This document shows, piece after piece, positions 58,364-64,000 of a stretch of 64,000 bases of DNA. The position numbers and the translations under genes are program-made. The stretch covers positions 1 to 64,000 of the forward strand of contig JAJRSK010000033.1 in the NCBI GenBank assembly GCA_024278835.1, written 5' to 3'. Origin of the DNA: Campylobacterales bacterium (GTDB lineage Bacteria > Campylobacterota > Campylobacteria > Campylobacterales > QNZT01). The stretch's first letter is position 1, and each line of letters begins with the position of its first letter. The notes below the pieces were generated by a model. It did not search any database. It was not told the origin of the DNA and saw only the letters and a program-made list of their open reading frames with translations.

Positions 58364-58798
58364 TCAGATTCTATCTTGCATCTTTTTGTATATCTCTTTT
58401 AAATTTTCATAAACTTCTATAGCAAGTACGATAGATTCTATCATCTCATCTTCATTGTCTGGGTATTCATGTGTGAGTGTATTTCTTAGTTTTCTATAAT
58501 CTATCCATGTATCACTACTATCTAACAACTCTAATTTTTCTAGCTTATGTAACACATCTATCAAAGACATGCTACTTTTATACTCTTGTAACTCTTTTAG
58601 TACGAAGGGGAAGAACTTCTCTCCCATCTTATCTTGAATCTTGGTAAATCGATAGATAAAAAAATCAATAGTTTTAATCTTTTCAATCTCTTGAAAATCA
58701 CTTTCATGCAAAGGAAGATAACTTTTAAGCTCTGGCAAAATCGCATCAATCCTATCAAAATGTACATCAAGCTCTTTTCTAACTTGTTCAAGTGTCAT
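58364..58798 (-). CDS. hepT: HepT-type HEPN toxin
   Basis: 144 residues, all-helical. The HEPN ribonuclease motif is RNTLTHEY near residue 107 (R-x4-H-x-Y); the Tyr is the residue modified by MntA. It probably cuts RNA when free. It overlaps the antitoxin gene by four bases and lies between cas6f and the array leader. Confidence 0.88.
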   Translation of the reverse strand: MTLEQVRKELDVHFDRIDAILPELKSYLPLHESDFQEIEKIKTIDFFIYRFTKIQDKMGEKFFPFVLKELQEYKSSMSLIDVLHKLEKLELLDSSDTWIDYRKLRNTLTHEYPDNEDEMIESIVLAIEVYENLKEIYKKMQDRI

Positions 58799-59091
58799 AG
58801 TACAATACCCTCTTTTTTAGCAATTTCAAATATCTCTTTACTCTTTGTGCCATTATCCACAAGCAAATCAACCTTTTGCTCACCAAAAAGCTTCTCAAAC
58901 TCTCTTAAAAAAACTATCTTAGCGTTTAAAATCCCCTCTTTTTTATCTGTTTGGATATAAATGTCTATATCTCCACCCTTTTGAGTAACATCAGCACGAG
59001 AACCAAATATCATCACCTTAGAACTATTAAAAAGTTCCTTTGCAAGGTGCTTTATAGTCTGCTGTTGTTGCTCTTTTAATCGTATCATCAT
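58795..59091 (-). CDS. mntA: MntA-type nucleotidyltransferase antitoxin
   Basis: 98 residues. The minimal nucleotidyltransferase motif is GSRADVTQKGGDIDIYI (GSx9DxD), which transfers AMP to the HEPN Tyr and blanks the toxin. Such pairs often travel with CRISPR loci and other defence genes. Confidence 0.88.
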   Translation of the reverse strand: MMIRLKEQQQQTIKHLAKELFNSSKVMIFGSRADVTQKGGDIDIYIQTDKKEGILNAKIVFLREFEKLFGEQKVDLLVDNGTKSKEIFEIAKKEGIVL

Positions 59092-59125
59092 AAGCCCATT
59101 ATACTCAACTTCAACTTATCTAGGT

Positions 59126-59701
59126 TTAAAACCATGGAACGGTTGCAGTTTTGCTAAGACCGTATGTTGAAAATTTACCATCTTTAAACTCGCTTTTTAT
59201 AGTTTTCTCTATAAAAATTTTCATCTGATTACCTGTTGACATACTCTCCATCATGATAAAAGGTAGTTTTGTTTCAGCTTCTTTAAAATTTTCATAATTT
59301 TTTAAAGCTTCTTCAAAACTGATACCTTTTCTTTTTGCTTGTCGTCGTGCTAGCCTTTCTACATTTGTTTTAAATTGTTTTCTGCTAAAAGTTACATACT
59401 CTGATATATCACACGGAACATTTTGTATCTCTGAAATTATCAAATAATCTACTATTTTACCTAACCAATGGCTTAATTTTAAATCTTCTAAATCCTCCTT
59501 TGTAAAACCAAAGAGCCTAAGTGTATCTCCCAAAAATCTATCACTAGAATATTTTGGGAATGATACTCCTATAGAGACTAAATTGTCCTCATTTTTGACT
59601 TCAACCAAAGCCAAATGAATTTGTTTATAAAGTTTTTTCCAGAGAAAACCTAGTGCTATCTCACTATCTGGCATGAGTTTTATCTCTATATAATATTTCA
59701 T
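59126..59701 (-). CDS. cas6f: Cas6f/Csy4 CRISPR RNA endonuclease
   Basis: Cuts the repeat hairpin and stays on the crRNA 3' end. It opens KYYIEIKLMPDSEIALGF, with the catalytic His in KQIHLALVE (residue 30, matching His29 of Pseudomonas Csy4), SIGVSFPKY, an Arg-rich helix RLARRQAKRKG, and the hallmark end YGLSKTATVPWF. 191 residues. It lies six bases after csy3. Confidence 0.95.
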   Translation of the reverse strand: MKYYIEIKLMPDSEIALGFLWKKLYKQIHLALVEVKNEDNLVSIGVSFPKYSSDRFLGDTLRLFGFTKEDLEDLKLSHWLGKIVDYLIISEIQNVPCDISEYVTFSRKQFKTNVERLARRQAKRKGISFEEALKNYENFKEAETKLPFIMMESMSTGNQMKIFIEKTIKSEFKDGKFSTYGLSKTATVPWF

Positions 59702-59707
59702 AATCTA

Positions 59708-60736
59708 CTACTTATCACTCTCACCAAATACACCACCACGAACAAGCACAGCCATCACATAATGTTCATCTTCAACACAATCTAGTTGTTCTCCTTTTGC
59801 AAACTTATCAAAAAAAGTATAAAAATCTTTTTTATCTTTAGGAGTTCTGTAAGCTTTACCCATGTTAGTAACAGCACCGTAAGGCTCTATTGCTATAGCA
59901 CCTACACCTGATGGTGAATCAAACTCAGGATACCATGTATCTATACTTCTTAAAGCATTGCCTATCTTTTGTGAGTGCATTGCAGCAATATTGTTTACAT
60001 GGTACAAAATCTTACTTTTTTTACTCTGTCCCTTATCTAACACAAGCTCTTCGCTAGGATAAACTTCTTGTGCTTTTCCAACTTTTGCAAAACAAGTGAT
60101 TTCCAACATCAAAAAATCATCTTCACTAGCCAGAGCATCTGCGATTTTTTCTCCCAAATCTATAACATTTTTATCATCACTTTTCATAGATCTTATATTG
60201 AAACTTTTTGAATCAAAAACAAAAATTTTATCTGACAATAAATCTTTAACACGCACTTCAATCGACTCAGCACCTACTCTATTTCGCCATAAAAATCGTG
60301 CATTTGCAATATTTAAAGCATATCTTAAACCCAATTCTTTAAACTGCTCTTTTTCTATATATCCACTAACCGCTTCTTGATAAGTTTCTAAAAACGCCGC
60401 ACTGTTACAAGCTGAAGGTTTTTTAATACCACCCAATACTTTTAGTGTAAACTGCAATACTAAAGTATCATGTTCAGGTGACAAAGCACAACTATCTACT
60501 GTCTGAGGGTTTGCTTTTTCTACTTCTGCGTTAAGTTTTACAGGGTCATTTTTGATAGCTGGTTTTAAGCGATTTGATATTGTTCCCCTTACTGATTTTT
60601 CTACCAACTTTAAAGCTATTTTACTATCTTTTTTGTTATCCCATGTAGTTCCATACATATATCCATCAGAAGGTACTAATTTTTTTTCAAATGCTAAAAC
60701 TGATGCTACTTTATTGCTATTTTTCTCTTTTGCCAT
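59708..60736 (-). CDS. csy3: Csy3/Cas7f crRNA-backbone subunit
   Basis: 342 residues. It begins with SVLAFEKKLVPSDGYMYGTTW, then GGIKKPSACNSAAFLETY, NARFLWRNRVGAES and GVGAIAIEPYGAVTNMG, all typical of Cas7f. Six copies line the crRNA spacer in Csy complexes; a 20-base spacer would need fewer. Confidence 0.95.
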   Translation of the reverse strand: MAKEKNSNKVASVLAFEKKLVPSDGYMYGTTWDNKKDSKIALKLVEKSVRGTISNRLKPAIKNDPVKLNAEVEKANPQTVDSCALSPEHDTLVLQFTLKVLGGIKKPSACNSAAFLETYQEAVSGYIEKEQFKELGLRYALNIANARFLWRNRVGAESIEVRVKDLLSDKIFVFDSKSFNIRSMKSDDKNVIDLGEKIADALASEDDFLMLEITCFAKVGKAQEVYPSEELVLDKGQSKKSKILYHVNNIAAMHSQKIGNALRSIDTWYPEFDSPSGVGAIAIEPYGAVTNMGKAYRTPKDKKDFYTFFDKFAKGEQLDCVEDEHYVMAVLVRGGVFGESDK

Positions 60737-60747
60737 AATATTTCCTT

Positions 60748-61635
60748 TTATCTATTTTTATTTTGTTCGCATAGGTATAATCCATGCTTTTTGTCTGCAT
60801 TATAATGCCACAGTATCTCGTCTAAAGATTCTATTTTATATGGCATGATAAATTCTCCCAAAGTTACCACACTCTCTGCGAAACGGTGTGGCACATCTGG
60901 ATCTCTTTGATTTTTTGCTTTTCCTAACCCAGAAATAGCTTGAAAACCTGTGGCTATTGGCACTATCCAACCTGCTGTTTTTCGTTTGCTTGTCCATAAC
61001 ACTTTATCTTCATCATCTTTTTCACAAGAATGGTTAATTGTCACATATTCCAAAAGAGCATCCATAGCATCCAAACCTCTATCCATAGCTTCCATCATAA
61101 GATCTCTTCGCTCCACAATGGCATAACCAGGCATAAGTTTTCGACGAACACGAGCTATGTCATCCTCTTCTTCATCTTCAACTCTTTCTATGAACGGTTT
61201 TCTCAGTTTGAAAATATCTCCACCTGCTATCTTCATTCTTGACTTTAGATGATATGCCACTCTTTCTAGTAACTTTTCTTCATCGCGTTTATGAAGTTCT
61301 GAAAATTCAATAACCAAAGAAATATCAAGATGTATTCTAGCTTCCTCTATAAAGGCAGGTCGTTTGCCATCTTTGTCTACAGGATTACTTGTGCCAATAA
61401 TAGAGTTTACATAATCTCCAACTCCTTTATGCACTTGTAAATCAGCCTTATGACTCACAACACCTATCGCATTAAACTTCAAATTTGACAAACCATCACT
61501 ATTAAGCTTCCGTTGTAGAGCATGGACAGCACCTAACCATGCAGTCATGGCAGGAAATCCTATAGTAAAAGAACTAGAAAGTGCATTTGCATTGTGTACC
61601 TCTATATGAGGTATTATCAAAATCATCTTTATCAT
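60748..61635 (-). CDS. csy2: Csy2/Cas5f subunit
   Basis: 295 residues. IIPHIEVHNANALSSSFTIGFPAMTAWLGAVHAL is the family opening. It binds the crRNA 5' handle together with Csy1. It overlaps csy1 by four bases. Confidence 0.95.
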   Translation of the reverse strand: MIKMILIIPHIEVHNANALSSSFTIGFPAMTAWLGAVHALQRKLNSDGLSNLKFNAIGVVSHKADLQVHKGVGDYVNSIIGTSNPVDKDGKRPAFIEEARIHLDISLVIEFSELHKRDEEKLLERVAYHLKSRMKIAGGDIFKLRKPFIERVEDEEEDDIARVRRKLMPGYAIVERRDLMMEAMDRGLDAMDALLEYVTINHSCEKDDEDKVLWTSKRKTAGWIVPIATGFQAISGLGKAKNQRDPDVPHRFAESVVTLGEFIMPYKIESLDEILWHYNADKKHGLYLCEQNKNR

Positions 61636-62915
61636 CGTAGTACCTCCTTATATTTTTCAAGAAGTGCCAACAGATGCAAATATTCAGATTTTCCAAATTT
61701 AATATACTCTTTCTTCCCTATAACTTTTTTATACCCCACATCAATGATCCATCGTGCTATCTCTTTCATTATCTTATCTAGCCATTCATCATCTTTTTCT
61801 CTCTCCATCTGATAATGTTCATTATCAATCAACCATACTTTTTGATGATATTTTAGTTTGGAGTTTTTCTCATAATACTGTTCTTTAGAAACACTTCGTA
61901 TCGCCCACATTTTATCAATGATTCTATCTATGATTTCCCCATAACGATAATCTCTGCCCTCTCGGATATTAATATTGTTATAATTTGTTTTATAGATGTT
62001 ATCCAAAGCAAAAAAAGTCTCTTTAAACTCCCAAATAGATATGGAATTTTTAAAAAAGTCTATTTTGGGAAAATGAATTTCTCTTTTCTCTAAAGTAGGT
62101 GGCATAGAATAAATAAGTTGTGCTTTCCCTCCATTTCGGGAGTTTAATACAGAGATATTTTGAGGTTTAGTTCCTCCATAGCCGATGGTAGTGAGATTAA
62201 AAATCTCTCGATACCCATCCTCTGAAAATTTATTATTTTTTTTGCTATTTCGTAATGTTTTTAAATGTTCTTTCTCCTCTTCATCTTCTCCAAATCGTAT
62301 CTTATTGAGTCGTTTTCTTAGCTCAAAAAGCATCCCCGAATTTGTCAAAATAGAGAGTTGATGGTAACTATCTTCCACAGGAAAATAGACCTGCTTTATC
62401 TTTGAGCTTGTTACCATCTCATTAGAAGTTGAAATCATTGCCAAAAACTCATCTCGCAATACATCATAAGGCTTAGTACTTATTGTCAAAAGAGAGATTG
62501 CTAATGGAGTCTCTTTTTGTATGTGCTCTATCAACTGTTGACCATCAGGCATAAGTAGTGTTAAAAATTTATGCACATCTAACGCTGCAGCATTACCCAA
62601 AGCATCACTAGGAACTCTTACATTTCCAGTTCGTAAAAAGCCATCATCACTTTGCTCCACCTTCGCTATAATGGAAGTGACATAACCATTTTTATTTTTT
62701 CTAGCACTTGGATGAGAAAAAGTACAAGGATGTGTTGCTATTGAGATTTGCTTAGCTCTTTTTGAAGCATTGGGCAACCAAATTTCTCTTGAAAACTCTC
62801 TAACAGCCTTTTGATGTAACTCTAAAATCTCCTCCTCATTCATTGAAGATTTACGATTCTTTTTTATCCAAGCCTCTTTTCTTTCATCAAAAAACTTGGA
62901 TATTATCTCATTCAT
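61632..62915 (-). CDS. csy1: Csy1/Cas8f PAM-recognition subunit
   Basis: GNAAALDVHKFLTLL and GYGGTKPQNISVLNSRNGG are diagnostic. I place the start at 62915 (MNEIISKFF) behind GGGAGAA, not at the track's 62966; this gives 427 residues, close to Pseudomonas Csy1. It is separate from Csy2, so this is I-F1 and not the fused form of transposon-borne I-F3. In the family this subunit reads the CC PAM. Confidence 0.94.
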   Translation of the reverse strand: MNEIISKFFDERKEAWIKKNRKSSMNEEEILELHQKAVREFSREIWLPNASKRAKQISIATHPCTFSHPSARKNKNGYVTSIIAKVEQSDDGFLRTGNVRVPSDALGNAAALDVHKFLTLLMPDGQQLIEHIQKETPLAISLLTISTKPYDVLRDEFLAMISTSNEMVTSSKIKQVYFPVEDSYHQLSILTNSGMLFELRKRLNKIRFGEDEEEKEHLKTLRNSKKNNKFSEDGYREIFNLTTIGYGGTKPQNISVLNSRNGGKAQLIYSMPPTLEKREIHFPKIDFFKNSISIWEFKETFFALDNIYKTNYNNINIREGRDYRYGEIIDRIIDKMWAIRSVSKEQYYEKNSKLKYHQKVWLIDNEHYQMEREKDDEWLDKIMKEIARWIIDVGYKKVIGKKEYIKFGKSEYLHLLALLEKYKEVLR

Positions 62916-62931
62916 ACTTATTGTTCTCCCT

Positions 62932-62960
62932 TTGACATATTTTGAATTATATGGTATAAT
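62932..62960 (+). promoter_or_regulatory. Perfect sigma-70 promoter facing the toxin gene
   Basis: TTGACA (62932-62937), exactly 17 bases, TATAAT (62955-62960). Start expected near 62967. The -10 is half of a mirrored ATTATA-TGG-TATAAT, so a minus-strand -10 (62951-62946) for csy1 overlaps it and the two directions would compete. Confidence 0.75.
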
Positions 62961-62966
62961 AGCCAT

Positions 62967-63076
62967 GACAGAGTTATCTCTGCAACTAAAACCATCGGAG
63001 TTCGTTTCGGACGTTAAGCTAGGGATTATCTAGGTAAAGCATTAGCAAACACCCGTAAAATTGAGTAGTTTTTGGT
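62967..63076 (+). ncRNA. Candidate structured small RNA between csy1 and the toxin gene
   Basis: Follows the perfect promoter. Four successive hairpins can be drawn: CAGAG/CTCTG with loop TTAT; GTTCG/CGGAC with loop TTT (one G-U pair); CTAG/CTAG with a 7-base loop; and TGAGTAG/CTACTCA at 63055-63076, abutting the toxin stop. A 22-codon ORF from ATG 62965 exists but begins at or before the start point and has no ribosome site. No Rfam family is recognised. Readthrough would make antisense RNA to the toxin messenger. Confidence 0.45.
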
Positions 63077-63490
63077 CTACTCATCTTTCTCAAAAATCGT
63101 TTTTAACTCTAATCTTTTATCCTTATAAATTCTTAGTTTTACCAGCTTGATAGTCTTGTTATCATACTTTTTATAAAATTCCAAACTTACCAAACTAGCC
63201 CCAGTTTTACTATCTTTTGTGATATTTTTCCTGACATCTAAAAAACTCTCTATAATCTCTGGTATCTCACAAATATAAAAAATATCATTAGGATGTCCTC
63301 TCCTTACATGTCTAACACTATGACTACTTATAACACCCAAATAACCACCTAAGTTTATATGTAATCTTTTTTGCACTCTTTGGATAGTTATTTCAGAGAT
63401 TAAAAAAGACAACTCTTCGTTGAACTGTCTATTTTCTATAGAGGTCTTAACAAAAAGACAAATCTCTTCTCGTTTTAACTTTGATGACAA
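63077..63490 (-). CDS. Putative BECR-fold (PBECR-like) nuclease, candidate CRISPR-guarded toxin
   Basis: 137 residues, starting at TTG with AAAAGGAG just upstream. The last 80 residues, with ISSHSVRHVRRGHP, IFYICEIPEIIES, LEFYKKYDNKTIKLVKLRIY and LELKTIFEK, follow the layout of the phage Barnase-EndoU-ColicinE5/D-RelE class: a His-bearing helix, an IPEII turn, then four strands. It is no known cas subunit, yet stands between cas3 and csy1. Its leader holds a mini-CRISPR aimed at its own promoter. The nuclease call is by eye and could be wrong; its placement and regulation do not depend on it. Confidence 0.55.
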   Translation of the reverse strand: MSSKLKREEICLFVKTSIENRQFNEELSFLISEITIQRVQKRLHINLGGYLGVISSHSVRHVRRGHPNDIFYICEIPEIIESFLDVRKNITKDSKTGASLVSLEFYKKYDNKTIKLVKLRIYKDKRLELKTIFEKDE

Positions 63491-63502
63491 GTTACTCCTT
63501 TT

Positions 63503-63578
63503 ACTTTACGCTACCTATTCGACAGTTTACCTCTAATAACCATTTAAACCTTTCTAAGATACTTATTCAGCATTAATA
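63503..63578 (-). CRISPR. Degenerate two-repeat mini-CRISPR (CreA/CreR-like) in the toxin leader
   Basis: On the minus strand the first pseudo-repeat (63578-63551, 19/28 to the array repeat) keeps the handle CTTAGAAA exactly. A 20-base spacer (63550-63531) follows, then a second pseudo-repeat (63530-63503, 22/28) keeping GTAAACTG...GGTAGC. The first hairpin is ATGCT/AGTAT instead of CTGCC/GGTAG: two pairs changed on both sides and pairing kept. The second stem keeps pairing with one added wobble (CTGTC/GGTAG). Both could be Cas6f substrates and would release an 8+20+20 nt guide. The toxin ribosome site begins at 63501. Confidence 0.85.
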
Positions 63579-63592
63579 ACCATTTAAACAGG
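63571..63592 (-). promoter_or_regulatory. Protospacer with CC PAM targeted by the mini-CRISPR spacer
   Basis: Minus strand: CC at 63592-63591, then 20 bases (63590-63571) matching the mini-CRISPR spacer at positions 2-17 and 20, 17/20 overall. CC immediately 5' of the protospacer is the type I-F PAM. The site begins about six bases after the -10 box, at the transcription start, so a bound Csy complex would block initiation. Confidence 0.8.
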
Positions 63593-63597
63593 ATAAT

Positions 63598-63603
63598 ATT
63601 ATA
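63598..63603 (-). promoter_or_regulatory. -10 box of the mini-CRISPR/toxin transcript
   Basis: TATAAT on the minus strand, six bases after the cas3 stop codon (63609). The -35 is weak (TTGGAA-like at about 63628-63623), as often in Campylobacterota, where -35 boxes are poorly conserved. Confidence 0.65.
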
Positions 63604-63608
63604 TAATC

Positions 63609-64000
63609 TTAAACCTTAACTATTCCAAACTGATCACTATACTCATACGAACTATCTTCATAGTAGCCAAAACTCAACTCCCCATACTTTATAGAAATAG
63701 CTCTTTTAGATTTATCGAACTTTTCTACCAAAGTATTATAGTCTCGTTTCAACCATAACCCTTTTTCCACCTCATCATCAATCTCTATCTTATTTATCTG
63801 TAAAATCTCTTCTCTTTTTATGATATTATCATATCCCTCTATTTCACAAAACGAATAGGCTTTATCATCTTCATCATAAACCAAAAAAACTTTTTGTGTT
63901 GGTTCACTCTCTCTAAAAGGGTGTAAGTATTGTGGGTGTGCTGTCAAAAACCAATTCTCATCTAAGTAGCCTTGCAAACCTGTTGCTCCCTTTTTATCAT
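63609..64000 (-). CDS. cas3: Probable Cas3 (Cas2-3) C-terminus, cut by window edge
   Basis: The frame is open to the right edge (DKKGATGLQGYLDENWFLTA...), so the track's TTG start is not the real one. About 130 residues remain. Position directly upstream of csy1 in the same direction is where type I-F loci carry the Cas2-Cas3 fusion helicase-nuclease, and LQGYLDENWFLTAHPQYLHPFR suits its C-terminal accessory region. No catalytic motif falls inside the window. cas1 would be expected further right. Confidence 0.6.
   Translation of the reverse strand, partial: DKKGATGLQGYLDENWFLTAHPQYLHPFRESEPTQKVFLVYDEDDKAYSFCEIEGYDNIIKREEILQINKIEIDDEVEKGLWLKRDYNTLVEKFDKSKRAISIKYGELSFGYYEDSSYEYSDQFGIVKV

Noticed and set aside
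62965-63033. 22-codon ORF as a small protein toxin
   Set aside because: The ATG falls at or before the predicted transcription start and there is no ribosome site; kept only as a note under the RNA candidate.
62967-63076. tracrRNA of a type II system
   Set aside because: No complementarity to the local repeat beyond chance and no cas9; promoter and hairpins alone do not support it.
63534-63589. Simple 16-base direct repeat at 40-base spacing
   Set aside because: True as description, but the exact CC PAM, retained handle and covarying stem are better explained by a guide and its target.
56330-64000. A transposon-borne type I-F3 (CAST) system
   Set aside because: csy1 and csy2 are separate genes, a probable cas3 is present, and no tns or tniQ gene is seen.

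Overview
This 64 kb window comes from a low-GC Campylobacterota (Epsilonproteobacteria) chromosome, probably a free-living Sulfurimonas/Sulfurovum-type relative. The signs are an FlgS-type flagellar sensor kinase, a short ArgA-type N-acetyltransferase, ATP synthase with paired b and b' subunits, tol-pal next to atp, and dense overlapping operons. The genus is inferred from protein style only; there is no rRNA gene here.

Layout. 1-8.3 kb: aspS (cut by the left edge), a chemoreceptor with a helical bimodular sensor, nadK, recN, a Cache/PAS histidine kinase and a dodecin. 8.4-18 kb: a long rightward operon covering TatD, MltD-like and RlpA lytic transglycosylases, hisB, kdsC, lptC, lptA, engB, an acetyltransferase, an MreD-like protein and PBP2, mostly envelope building. 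17.9-30 kb: a protease/propeller/barrel outer-membrane protein, a Ca2+/Na+ antiporter, ybeY, an Hpt protein, a DUF234-type nuclease-like protein, flgS, hemH, a broken cvfB, ttcA, mtn, a nitrilase-family amidase, fabD and slyD. 30-41 kb: cpoB-pal-tolB-tolA-tolR-tolQ, then the atp operon. 41-46.9 kb: parB-parA-birA-fmt-proB-obgE(broken)-rplU-ridA.

47-56 kb: a small barrel protein, then galU, a GH13 phosphorylase, a GpgS-like synthase, a glycerate kinase, an MPGP-type phosphatase and pgi. Together these look like a complete make-and-recycle module for the compatible solute glucosylglycerate. dapE and a lipoprotein follow.

56.3-64 kb: a type I-F CRISPR-Cas locus. It has a 32-repeat array, a HepT/MntA toxin-antitoxin pair, cas6f, csy3, csy2, csy1, and the C-terminus of a probable cas3 at the right edge. 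The most striking element lies between cas3 and csy1. A two-repeat degenerate mini-CRISPR sits in the 5' leader of a small BECR-fold-like nuclease gene. Its 20-nt spacer matches 17/20 a site just downstream of that gene's own -10 box, and a canonical type I-F CC PAM is exactly adjacent. The upstream degenerate repeat keeps the 8-nt crRNA handle and holds its hairpin together by two compensatory base-pair changes. This fits a CRISPR-guarded toxin (CreTA-like) or a Cas-autoregulating crRNA. A perfect-consensus promoter on the opposite strand beside csy1 points at the same toxin gene and would make an unexplained structured RNA.

Two chromosome-scale oddities also stand out. The palindrome TATCATGATA occurs 28 times, against about 0.2 expected by composition, and is absent from the last 9.7 kb, which holds the CRISPR-Cas locus. 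Three genes (obgE, cvfB, the mltD-like gene) carry a damaging change that each looks like a single G-to-T transversion, and rpmA is missing from its usual place beside obgE. These raise the question of sequence error versus real mutation.
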